NCBI RefSeq assembly: GCF_036227225.1
Contig: NZ_CP109444.1
Coordinates: 1,550,001-1,614,000, forward strand
From: Streptomyces sp. NBC_01478
GTDB lineage: Bacteria; Actinomycetota; Actinomycetes; Streptomycetales; Streptomycetaceae
Direction of reading: 5' to 3'
Length of the DNA: 64,000 nucleotides
The position numbers and the translations under genes were made by a program. Positions within the stretch are counted from its first letter, which is position 1; each line of letters opens with the position of its first letter. The notes under the pieces are model-generated. The model was not told where the DNA came from, made no database searches, and worked only from the letters and a program-made list of their open reading frames with translations. Below are positions 33,466-41,188 of this stretch, piece by piece.

Positions 33466-34725
33466 TCAGCCGCCCAGCCGGAGTTCCGCGAGCCGCCGCT
33501 CCAGAAACCTTCGCTCCGCCGCGTTCTCCACCAACTCCAGCGCCCGCCCGTACGCTTCGGCCGCCTCCGCCGTACGACCGCTGCGGCGCAGCAGATCGGC
33601 GCGGGTCGCGGGCAGCAGGTGATAGTCCGTCAGTTCACCCGACCGTTCCAGCTCGGCCACCAACTCCAGCCCCACGTCCGGGTGTTCGGCCATGCCTACG
33701 GCCACCGCGCGGTTGAGGCGCACCACGGCCGAGGGCACGAAGCGCTCCAACTCGCCGTACAGGCCCGCGATATCGGCCCAGTCGGTCTCCTCGGCCGTGG
33801 GCGCGGTGGTGTGGCAGGCGGCGATGGCGGCCTGGATCTGGTAGGGCCCGGGGCGGCCCCGTCGCAGCGCGGACTCCAACAGGTGGGCGCCCTCCTCGAC
33901 TTCGGCCCGGTCCCACGCCGTACGGTCCTGGTCCTCCAACGTCACCAACTCGCCCGCCGCGTCCACGCGGGTGCCGCGGCGGGAGTCGTGCAGCAGCAAC
34001 AGGGCCAGCAGGCCCAGCACTTCGGGCTCGTCCGGCATCAGACGGGCCAGGACGCGGGCCAGCCGGATCGCCTCCGCGCACAGGTTCGTCCGGACCAGGT
34101 CCGCGCCGGACGTGGCCGCGTACCCCTCGTTGAAGAGGAGGTACACCACTCCGAGCACGCCCGTCGTCCGCTCGGGCAGCAGATGCGCGGGCGGCACCCG
34201 GTACGGGATACCCGCGTTGCGGATCTTCTTCTTGGCGCGCACCAGCCGTTGCGACATGGTCGCCTCGGGGACGAGGAAGGCACGGGCGATCTCGGGGGTG
34301 GTCAGCCCCGCGAGCGTGCGCAGGGTCAGCGCGACCCTGGCCTCGATGGGCAGCGCGGGGTGGCAGCAGGTGAAGACCAGCCGCAGCCGGTCGTCCTCGA
34401 CACCGCTGTCGTCACCGTCGTCCTGCGGGTCGTACGGTCCCTCGTCCCGTCCCAGCACCGCGACCTCCCGCAGTTTCGCCGCTCCGACCGCCTCCCGGCG
34501 CAGGACGTCGAGGGCGCGGTTGCGGGCGGTCGTGGTCAGCCAGGCGCCGGGGCGGCGCGGGATGCCGTCGCGCCGCCACCGGTCGAGGGCCTGGGCGAAG
34601 GCGTCCTGCGCGCACTCCTCCGCGAGGTCCCAGTCGCCGGTCACCCGGATCAGGGTGGCGACGACCTGGCCCCACTCCTCGCGGAAGGCGGCGGCGACCG
34701 CCTCCTCGACGTCCGGCACGCTCAC
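33466..34725 (-). CDS. ECF sigma factor, group ECF42, copy 2
   Basis: A 419-residue ECF42-type sigma factor. Sigma2 is VEEAVAAAFREEWGQVVATLIRVTGDWDLAEECAQDAFAQALDRW. Sigma4 is LTLRTLAGLTTPEIARAFLVPEATMSQRLVRAKKKI. The C-terminal extension of more than 200 residues has the same helical layout as copy 1. It is the last gene of a three-gene operon with two DGPF genes, with a 4-bp GTGA overlap upstream. The two ECF42 proteins of the window differ clearly in sequence, so they are old paralogues rather than a recent duplication. Confidence 0.9.
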   Translation of the reverse strand: MSVPDVEEAVAAAFREEWGQVVATLIRVTGDWDLAEECAQDAFAQALDRWRRDGIPRRPGAWLTTTARNRALDVLRREAVGAAKLREVAVLGRDEGPYDPQDDGDDSGVEDDRLRLVFTCCHPALPIEARVALTLRTLAGLTTPEIARAFLVPEATMSQRLVRAKKKIRNAGIPYRVPPAHLLPERTTGVLGVVYLLFNEGYAATSGADLVRTNLCAEAIRLARVLARLMPDEPEVLGLLALLLLHDSRRGTRVDAAGELVTLEDQDRTAWDRAEVEEGAHLLESALRRGRPGPYQIQAAIAACHTTAPTAEETDWADIAGLYGELERFVPSAVVRLNRAVAVGMAEHPDVGLELVAELERSGELTDYHLLPATRADLLRRSGRTAEAAEAYGRALELVENAAERRFLERRLAELRLGG

Positions 34726-35063
34726 TCCCAGACCGGCCGCACCTCGACCGAACCGCCGGCGAGCGCGGCGGGGTGCCGGGAGGCGAGCGAGATCGCCTCG
34801 TCCAGATCGGCGACCTCGATGATGTCGATGCCGGCGACGTACTCCTTGGACTCGACGAACGGCCCGTCGCTGAGCAGGACTTCGTCGCCCTGGACGCGGA
34901 CGGTGGTGGCGTCGGTGGACGGCCGCAGGCGTGCTCCGCCGCGCATGAGGTCGCGGCCGCGGACCTCGTCGACGTAGGAGGCGAAGCGGGGGTCGGCGGC
35001 GATCTCGGCGGGGCTGAGTTCCTCGCCGTCCACGGGTGTGCAGATGAGCAGGGCGTACTTCAT
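34722..35063 (-). CDS. DGPF/YCII-domain protein
   Basis: A 113-residue DGPF protein: MKYALLICTPVDGEELS, the signature LLSDGPFVESKEYVAGIDIIEVADLDEAI, and a C-terminal VEVRPVWE. It is the middle gene of the ECF42 copy 2 operon, 2 nt after the fused DGPF gene and overlapping the sigma gene by 4 bp. Its chemistry is unknown. Confidence 0.9.
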   Translation of the reverse strand: MKYALLICTPVDGEELSPAEIAADPRFASYVDEVRGRDLMRGGARLRPSTDATTVRVQGDEVLLSDGPFVESKEYVAGIDIIEVADLDEAISLASRHPAALAGGSVEVRPVWE

Positions 35064-35065
35064 GG

Positions 35066-35704
35066 CTACTTCCCGGCCTTCTCGGTGGCGGGTGAGACGT
35101 GCTCGTGGACGATCTGCCAGCGCAGGCCGGTGTTGCGGTAGCCGGTGGTCACGCGCAGTACGTCGTCCAGCGGCCGGCCGTCGGTGCGGGTGCCGCGCAG
35201 TCGGACGAGGGCGTGGCCGAAGGCGACGGACTCGTCTACGTGGACGCGGAACTCCAGCACCTCGCGGTTCAGGGGTCCGGTCACGCCCCCGAGGACGTCC
35301 TCCACGGCCTTGCGGAAGTCGGCGGTCCCGTGCCGTTCGGCGTCGAGCGCGCGGATCTCCGTCTCGCCGTCCTCCTCGCCGTCCATCGGCCAGAAGGGGC
35401 GCACCTCCATGGCGCCGATGGTGGCCACGGGGTGCTTCGCGGCGGCCTCGACCGCCTCCTCCAGGGTGTCGCACTCCAGGATGTCGAATCCGGCGACGTA
35501 CTCCTTGGTCTCCGCGAACGGCCCGTCGGTGCGCAGCACTTCTCCGCCGCGCACCCGTACGGTGACGGCCTCGGCGGGCAGGGCGAGCCGGTGACCGTGC
35601 AGCCGTACGTCGCGCTCGCCGAGCTCCTCCACCCAGGGTTCTACGGGTGCCATCCCGGAGGCGTCGGCGGTGTCGTCGCCACACACGAGCAGCATGTATT
35701 TCAT
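35066..35704 (-). CDS. DGPF/YCII domain fused to an NTF2-like domain
   Basis: A 212-residue fusion. The N-terminal 105 residues form a DGPF domain (MKYMLLVCGDD, LRTDGPFAETKEYVAGFDILECDTLEEA, MEVRPFWP). The C-terminal half (ETEIRALDAERHGTADFRKAVEDVLGG to WQIVHEHVSPATEKAGK) is an NTF2/SnoaL-like ketosteroid-isomerase-type domain ending in the usual W.IVHEH.S strand. It is the first gene of the operon and has a predicted ECF42 promoter. The fusion suggests that DGPF proteins bind or process small molecules. The ATG at 35704 follows GGAGGAA. Confidence 0.87.
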   Translation of the reverse strand: MKYMLLVCGDDTADASGMAPVEPWVEELGERDVRLHGHRLALPAEAVTVRVRGGEVLRTDGPFAETKEYVAGFDILECDTLEEAVEAAAKHPVATIGAMEVRPFWPMDGEEDGETEIRALDAERHGTADFRKAVEDVLGGVTGPLNREVLEFRVHVDESVAFGHALVRLRGTRTDGRPLDDVLRVTTGYRNTGLRWQIVHEHVSPATEKAGK

Positions 35705-35742
35705 GGTTCCTCCTGGTCCTCATGAGCTTCCTACACCCCACC

Positions 35743-35769
35743 GACGAACGCACCCGAGCCCGATCGACA
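35743..35769 (-). promoter_or_regulatory. Predicted ECF42 promoter, copy 2
   Basis: Read on the minus strand: TGTCGA (35764-35769), a 17-nt spacer, CGTC (35743-35746), 38 bp before the fused DGPF gene. Motif and spacer length are identical to those of the first ECF42 locus. Confidence 0.75.
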
Positions 35770-35854
35770 CCCTCACGGAAAACTTCTTCGGGAAACAGGG
35801 AAACAGGAAGAGGCCGGGGCCACGGGGCCCCGGCCTTCCTCTTGGACGTACGTA

Positions 35855-37387
35855 TTACGCGGTGGCGGCCTGCACCGACGGCTCCCCCGCCCCCACCGTC
35901 GCCCGCTCGGTGTTCTTGCGCACCAGCAGCAGGGTGACCACCGCGCCCAGCAGCGAGGCGCAGCCGCAGATCACCACGCCGAGGGCCATGCCGTGGCCGA
36001 GGGCGGTCTGCGCGGCGGCCTTGGCCTGGGCGCTGCCCGCGTTGACGACGGCGAGGGGTCCGGCCGCCTTCTCCATGCCCGCGTCGGCGCCACTGAGCTT
36101 GCCGACCAGGGCGGAGGACGCGGCGCTCATCGCGATGGTGCTGATGACGGCCGGACCGAGACCCTGGCCGAACTCACGGACCAGGCTGGTCGCGCCGCTG
36201 GCCATGCCGGTCATGTTGATCGGTACGGCGTTCACCGCGGCGGAGGTCAGCGAGGACACCACGCAGATGAAGCCGATGCCGAGGAGCAGCACCGGGCCGA
36301 TGAAGGCCGCGAGGGAGGTGGTGGTGATGGGCAGCGCGGCGATCCAGAACTGTCCGGCGGCCATGGGCAGCAGGCCGCCCATCAGCAGCCAGCGGGCGTC
36401 GATCCTGGTGAGCATCCGGCTGAGCACCGGCGCCAGCAGCAGCGGGATCAACTGCAGGATCACGAAGGGCATTCCGGCCCGCAGCGCGCTCAGGTGCATG
36501 ACCGCGCCGAGGCGGATCGAGACGCAGTAGGCGGTGCCGATGAAGCCGAACATGCCGGCCAGGGCGACGACGGCCGCCGCCGCGAAGGACGGGATCCTCA
36601 GCAGGTCGAGGTTGAACATCGGGGAGGTCGCGCGGGTCTCCGCGACGACGAACCCGGCGAGCGCGACGGCCGCCAGGGTCAGCGAGCCGACGATCGCCAC
36701 GCTGCCCCAGCCGCGGTCGCCGCCCTCGATGATGCCCCAGAGCAGGGCGGTCAGGCCGACGGCGATGGTGATCTGCCCCGGCCAGTCCAGCGCGCGGCCC
36801 TCGGGCGCCTTGGAGTCGGTGACGAGCTTCCAGCAGGCGACCGCGACGATCAGACCGAGGACGACCGGCGGCACGAACGCCCACCGGAAGTCGGCGACCG
36901 TGGCGAGGATCCCGGAGGACAGCGGGCCGAGGGCGGAGGCGAGGGAGATCGACAGGGCCCAGGTGGAGACGGCTTTCGCCCGGTCCTTGCCGTCGGGTGT
37001 GGCCGCGGCGATGACCGCGAGGGAGCTGGGGAACAGGGCGGCGGCGCCGATGCCGGCCAGGGCCTGCCCGGTCCACAGCATGGTGATGCTCTGCGAGGTG
37101 GAGTTGAGCAGTTCACCGAGCGCCAGGACGAGCCCGCCGAGCACCAACAGCCGCTTGCGGCCGAAGAGATCTCCCACCACACCGAAATTCAGTTCCAGAA
37201 TCGCGGTGGGGAGAATGAAGGCGGAGGTTACCCAGGCTACTTGGGAACCCGATGCGCCGAATGCGGCCTGAATTTCTCCATTGATGGGCGAGGGAACGGT
37301 AATGCACAACTGTGCCGCCGCGACCGCGAGACAGCACGCTATGAGCGTTCCGGGGTCCAGTCTTTTCAAGGAGGTCGAATCCGTCAT
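35855..37387 (-). CDS. MFS transporter, DHA2 family
   Basis: A 510-residue, 14-segment MFS exporter. TM1 with ITVPSPINGEIQAAFGASGSQVAWV is followed by motif A-like VVGDLFGRKRLLVLGG and a long hydrophobic run to residue 490. The start is ATG at 37387, 9 nt after GAGGG; a GTG at 37402 that overlaps the VOC stop is an alternative. It is the last gene of a leftward operon with a glyoxalase-like and an SDR gene, which suggests export of the product or substrate that these enzymes handle. Confidence 0.88.
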   Translation of the reverse strand: MTDSTSLKRLDPGTLIACCLAVAAAQLCITVPSPINGEIQAAFGASGSQVAWVTSAFILPTAILELNFGVVGDLFGRKRLLVLGGLVLALGELLNSTSQSITMLWTGQALAGIGAAALFPSSLAVIAAATPDGKDRAKAVSTWALSISLASALGPLSSGILATVADFRWAFVPPVVLGLIVAVACWKLVTDSKAPEGRALDWPGQITIAVGLTALLWGIIEGGDRGWGSVAIVGSLTLAAVALAGFVVAETRATSPMFNLDLLRIPSFAAAAVVALAGMFGFIGTAYCVSIRLGAVMHLSALRAGMPFVILQLIPLLLAPVLSRMLTRIDARWLLMGGLLPMAAGQFWIAALPITTTSLAAFIGPVLLLGIGFICVVSSLTSAAVNAVPINMTGMASGATSLVREFGQGLGPAVISTIAMSAASSALVGKLSGADAGMEKAAGPLAVVNAGSAQAKAAAQTALGHGMALGVVICGCASLLGAVVTLLLVRKNTERATVGAGEPSVQAATA

Positions 37388-37398
37388 CGTGCGTGCCC

Positions 37399-37812
37399 TC
37401 ACTCTGCGTTTTTCTCTATGAGTTCGATGAGATTTCCCTCGGGGTCACTGACCCAGGCCATGCGCACTCCGGGCTCGGGGGACTGCCCGGGTGCCATGAC
37501 CTCGCCCGCTCCATGGGCCAGCAACGCGCCGTGGACGGGGTCGAGTTCGGGGGTGGTGACCGCGAAGTGCCCGTATCCCTCGTGGAGTACGGCGGTCATC
37601 GGGTCCGGCGCGCGAAGGCCGGGGGCGGAACCGGGCCTGGCGAGCAACTCGATGCGCCAGCCCCGCGGATGCTCCAGCACGACGCCCCTCAGACCGGGCC
37701 CTTCGAGGTGGAACTCGAAGACGGTCTTGAGGCCGAACGCGCTCTGATACCAAGCGACTTGGGCTGCCAGATCCCGTACGTTGACGCCCACGTGGTCGAG
37801 TCGGGTGGTCAC
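37399..37812 (-). CDS. VOC/glyoxalase-like protein
   Basis: A 137-residue single-module VOC pair: MTTRLDHVGVNVRDLAAQVAWYQSAFG, then a C-terminal half ending WVSDPEGNLIELIEK. Candidate metal ligands are His7, the Glu in GWRIELLAR, the His in GYGHFAV and the Glu in NLIELIE, so the site looks intact. It could be a dioxygenase, an isomerase or a resistance protein. It lies between the SDR and MFS genes with short gaps. Confidence 0.82.
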   Translation of the reverse strand: MTTRLDHVGVNVRDLAAQVAWYQSAFGLKTVFEFHLEGPGLRGVVLEHPRGWRIELLARPGSAPGLRAPDPMTAVLHEGYGHFAVTTPELDPVHGALLAHGAGEVMAPGQSPEPGVRMAWVSDPEGNLIELIEKNAE

Positions 37813-37818
37813 GGCGGC

Positions 37819-38589
37819 TCAGCCCGCCATCGCGCTGTCGCCGCCGTCGACCATGAGGTTGGAGCCGTTGACGAAGGCCGCCTCGTCGGAGCAGAGGAAG
37901 GCGGCGGCCCGCGCGATGTCCTCGGGCTGCCCCACCCGCCCGACCGGGATGCGCGCCTCCAACTGGGCCTTGGGGCCGTCCGGATCGTCGAGGAAGGGCG
38001 CGGTGGCGGAGGTGCGGGTCATGCCCGGCGCGATGGTGTTGACCCGGATGCGGTGCGGAGCGCCGGCCGCGCACAGGTGCATGCTCATCGCCAACACCCC
38101 GCCTTTGGCGGCCCCGTGGGGCACCATCGGCATGAACGGCGCACCGCGTACGGCGGCCACGGAGGCGACGTTGAGAACAGCACCCCCACCCCGCGCGATC
38201 AGGTGCGGCCAGGCGGCCTGGGTGCAGAAGTAGGGGATGTCCAGCTCGTTCCTGATGGTGAAGTACCAGTCCTCGGCGGGCATCGTCTCGAACGGGCCGT
38301 TCCGCAGCGCGGAGGCGTTGTTGTACAGGATGTCGATCCCGCCGAAGGACGCGATCCCGGCCTCGATCCACTCCCGGGCGCCGTCCTGGGTGGACAGATC
38401 CACGGGGGCGAGGGACCGCATGATTCCGCCGGCCTTTTCGACGAGTTCCACGGTTTCGGCCGCACTGTCCTCGTCGATGTCGCAACCGAAGACCTCAGCA
38501 CCTTCCGCCGCGAATATCAGCGCCGCGGCCCGCCCTATTCCCGCCCCCGTTCCACTGATGAAAGCGATTTTCCCGGCCAGTCGACCCAT
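37819..38589 (-). CDS. SDR-family protein with His in place of catalytic Tyr
   Basis: A 256-residue short-chain dehydrogenase fold: SGTGAGIGRAAAL binds the cofactor and the Asp in FGCDIDED suggests NAD. NNAS replaces NNAG. The catalytic Ser is in NVASVAA, but the YxxxK motif reads HGAAK, so the usual proton-donor Tyr is His. A C-terminal NGSNLMVDGGDSAMAG is standard. The start is ATG at 38589; a TTG three codons earlier is less likely. It is the first gene of the SDR-VOC-MFS operon. Confidence 0.85.
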   Translation of the reverse strand: MGRLAGKIAFISGTGAGIGRAAALIFAAEGAEVFGCDIDEDSAAETVELVEKAGGIMRSLAPVDLSTQDGAREWIEAGIASFGGIDILYNNASALRNGPFETMPAEDWYFTIRNELDIPYFCTQAAWPHLIARGGGAVLNVASVAAVRGAPFMPMVPHGAAKGGVLAMSMHLCAAGAPHRIRVNTIAPGMTRTSATAPFLDDPDGPKAQLEARIPVGRVGQPEDIARAAAFLCSDEAAFVNGSNLMVDGGDSAMAG

Positions 38590-38756
38590 GATTGCCAAGT
38601 CCCTTGTCCCGTGCCGCCGTGGTGCGGTGGTGGCAGCGTAGGTACGGCCATTGACGAGAACAAGAAATGGGTCAGTGAAGGGCCATCGGGGGTTCGTATG
38701 GCTGGTATGAGGCGGGAAGCCGGGAACCGCTCACGGGTCCACGGCAGGATGTCCCC

Positions 38757-39584
38757 ATGAGCACCGACGACCAGGCCCGGCTGATGCGGGCCAACCAGGC
38801 GAACTGGGACGCCCGCACCCCCGTCCACCTCGCCAGCCGGTTCTACGGCCTCGACGGCGACCCGGACCCGGCCCGCTGGTTCGCCTCCTTCGAGTGGGAC
38901 GACCTCGGCGACCTGGCCGGCCGTGACGTGCTGCACCTCCAGTGCCACCTCGGCACGGAGACCCTCGCGTTCGCACAGCGCGGGGCGCGTGCCACGGGCC
39001 TCGACTTCTCCGAGGCGTCCGTGACGGCCGCGAACGGCATCGCGGCGAAGGCGGGCCTGGCCGTCGACTACGTACAGGCGAATGTGTACGACGCCGTGGA
39101 GGCCCTGGGGCAACGGCAGTTCGACATCGTGTACACCGGCAAAGGCGCCCTGTGCTACCTGCCCGATCTACCGCGCTGGGCCGACGTGGTCGCCCGACTC
39201 CTGCGTCCGGGCGGCCTGTTGTACATCGTCGAGTTCCACCCCCTCCTCAACTCCCTCGGCCCGAAGCCGAGTCCGGGCGAGGGACCCGAACTGCTGCTGC
39301 GCCACGACTACCTGGGCGGCGGCGGTCCGGTGCACCGGGACGCGACGTTCACGTACACCGACGGCCCGGCCGTGGCGGACGCGACCGACAGCTACGAGTG
39401 GATGCACGGAATAGACGAGGTCATCAACGCGTTGACGACAGCGGGACTGAACATCCGGCGCCTTCGCGAGAGCGACGAACTACCGTGGCCGCGCTGGCCG
39501 CAGATGGTCCGGACCCCGACAGGCTGGTGGCGACTGCCAGAGCCGCGGATCCCCCTCCTGTACGGCCTCCTGGCAAGCCGCTGA
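38757..39584 (+). CDS. SAM-dependent methyltransferase
   Basis: A 275-residue class I methyltransferase. Motif I is the variant VLHLQCHLGTETLAFAQRG, the strand-2 acid is in ATGLDFSEASV, and motif III is around YTGKGALCYLPDLPRW. The C-terminal PRWPQMVRTPTGWWRLPEP is shared by a family of unstudied actinobacterial methyltransferases. It is divergent from the SDR-VOC-MFS operon. A perfect TGAGGCGCGCCTCA palindrome at 39582-39595 covers its stop codon and may end transcription. The substrate is unknown. Confidence 0.85.
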   Translation: MSTDDQARLMRANQANWDARTPVHLASRFYGLDGDPDPARWFASFEWDDLGDLAGRDVLHLQCHLGTETLAFAQRGARATGLDFSEASVTAANGIAAKAGLAVDYVQANVYDAVEALGQRQFDIVYTGKGALCYLPDLPRWADVVARLLRPGGLLYIVEFHPLLNSLGPKPSPGEGPELLLRHDYLGGGGPVHRDATFTYTDGPAVADATDSYEWMHGIDEVINALTTAGLNIRRLRESDELPWPRWPQMVRTPTGWWRLPEPRIPLLYGLLASR

Positions 39585-39874
39585 GGCGCGCCTCACACCC
39601 AGAACCGCACGGGGTGTGCTACGGTGCGGGCAGCACTTGTGTACGCCCCGTTCTGGGCGCCGGTGCCAGCTCCACTTCTCCTTCGCCGAACAGCCCGTCG
39701 AGCCTCGACCGGCACACCGGCTTTCTCCACACCACCTCATGACCGGCAGTTTTCCGCCGCACCCGAGGTGATGTTTCCCGCCGCCCCGAGGAGCGCTCGT
39801 GCGCCCTCCCTCTGCGGCTTCTCCCCCTTCCTTCCGCATGACACATGCAGCCGTCCTTGAAAGGACCACCCATC
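39585..39874 (+). promoter_or_regulatory. Long pyrimidine-rich leader of the rho paralogue
   Basis: An extended -10 box, TGCTACGGT (TACGGT at 39620-39625), suggests a start near 39632 and a leader of about 240 nt. The leader is rich in C and CU, poor in strong stems and contains no convincing ORF. That texture is what Rho prefers for loading, so autogenous termination control is possible. Only the position and base composition are seen. Confidence 0.45.
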
Positions 39875-41014
39875 ATGACCACCACACTCGAACCCCCCGT
39901 ACAGGAACAGCCCCGCACCCAGACCGCCACCGGTGTCCTCGACATCGACGGCAACGGGAAGGGGCATCTGCGGGCGCTGGACTGCCAGCCCACGCCCACC
40001 GACCTCCAGGTCTCCCCCGCGCTGATCCGCCGTCACGGCCTGCGCAAGGGCGACCTCGTGGAAGGCGTCCGCGGCGGCCAACGCGCCCTGACCGAGGTCG
40101 CGTTCGTCAACGGGCACACGCCCGGCGAACTGCGCGGCCGACGCCACTTCCGCGACCTCACCCCGCTGCACCCGCGTGAGCGGCTCCACCTCGAACACCC
40201 GGCGGCCGGCCTCACCGGACGCGTCACCGACCTGATCGCCCCCGTCGGCAAGGGCCAGCGCGGCCTGATCGTGGCCCCGCCCAAGACCGGCAAGACGGTA
40301 CTGCTCCAGCAGATCGCGGCGGCCGTCGCCGGCAACCACCCCGAGGCCCGCCTCATGGTGGTCCTGCTCGACGAGCGCCCCGAGGAGGTCACCGACATGC
40401 GGCGCTCCGTGCGCGGCGAGGTGTACGCCTCCACCTTCGACAAGGCCCCCAAGCAGCACATCGCGCTGGCCGAGCTCGTGATCGAGCGGGCCAAGCGGCT
40501 CGTCGAGGCGGGCGAGGACGTAGTGATCCTCCTCGACTCGCTGACCCGCCTGTGCCGGGCACACAACAACGCGGCGGCCTCCGGTGGCCGCACCCTCAGC
40601 GGCGGTGTCGACGCGACCGCGCTGATCGGCCCGAAGAAGTTCTTCGGCGCCGCCCGCCTCGCCGAGGAGGGCGGCTCGCTCACCATCCTCGCCACCGCAC
40701 TGGTAGAGACCGGCTCCCGTGCCGACGACTTCTACTTCGAGGAACTCAAGAGCACCGGCAACATGGAGCTCCGCCTCAGCCGCGATCTGGCCTCCCGCCG
40801 GGTCTTCCCGGCCATCGAGATCACCCCGTCCGGCACCCGCCGCGAGGAACTCCTGCTCAATCCGGCCGAGTTGACGGCGGTACGAGGCCTGCGCAGGGCC
40901 CTCCAGTCAAGGGACGGCCAGAGCGCCACGGAGACTCTCCTGGAGCGCATGCGCGAAACTCCGGACAACGCAACGTTCGTACGCCGAATCCAACCGACGC
41001 TGCCTTCAAGCTGA
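39875..41014 (+). CDS. Short transcription termination factor Rho paralogue
   Basis: A 379-residue Rho. Canonical streptomycete Rho is much longer (over 600 residues, with a large Arg/Asp-rich insert); this one lacks the insert and most of the N-terminal domain. The RNA-binding OB region is reduced (GVLDIDGNGKGHLRALDCQPTPTDLQVSPALIRRHGLRKGDLVEG). The ATPase core is intact: Walker A GLIVAPPKTGKTVLL, Walker B VVILLDSLTRLCRAHN, the Q-loop region GGVDATALIGPKKFFGAAR and the R-loop SRRVFPAIEITPSGTR. ATG at 39875 follows AAAGGA. It is a second-copy Rho; it may replace Rho under stress or in the presence of a Rho inhibitor. Confidence 0.88.
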   Translation: MTTTLEPPVQEQPRTQTATGVLDIDGNGKGHLRALDCQPTPTDLQVSPALIRRHGLRKGDLVEGVRGGQRALTEVAFVNGHTPGELRGRRHFRDLTPLHPRERLHLEHPAAGLTGRVTDLIAPVGKGQRGLIVAPPKTGKTVLLQQIAAAVAGNHPEARLMVVLLDERPEEVTDMRRSVRGEVYASTFDKAPKQHIALAELVIERAKRLVEAGEDVVILLDSLTRLCRAHNNAAASGGRTLSGGVDATALIGPKKFFGAARLAEEGGSLTILATALVETGSRADDFYFEELKSTGNMELRLSRDLASRRVFPAIEITPSGTRREELLLNPAELTAVRGLRRALQSRDGQSATETLLERMRETPDNATFVRRIQPTLPSS

Positions 41015-41029
41015 CCCGAGCTGTCGTCT

Positions 41030-41107
41030 TTAGGGGCGCGGGGCTGTATCAATATGCGACTCCGCCGCGTGGGCGCGCCCAGCCCCCACCGGGCCCGCAG
41101 ACGAACC
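41030..41107 (+). repeat. Dispersed Streptomyces intergenic repeat, copy 1
   Basis: It starts TTAGGGGCGCGGGGCTGTAT and ends near CCGGGCCCGCAGACGAACC. Elements of this type (AGGGGCGCGGGG ... GCGCGACCAGCC ... CCGCAG) recur between genes in Streptomyces chromosomes. A shorter relative lies at 47351-47393. It lies between rho and the carboxypeptidase gene. Confidence 0.6.
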
Positions 41108-41188
41108 ACTAGCGCATCCGGGTGCTGACTCGCCCAAATCGGCCCGGCCAACGCTCTCTACAGCCCCTTCGTTCCTACGTTTGCCGGT

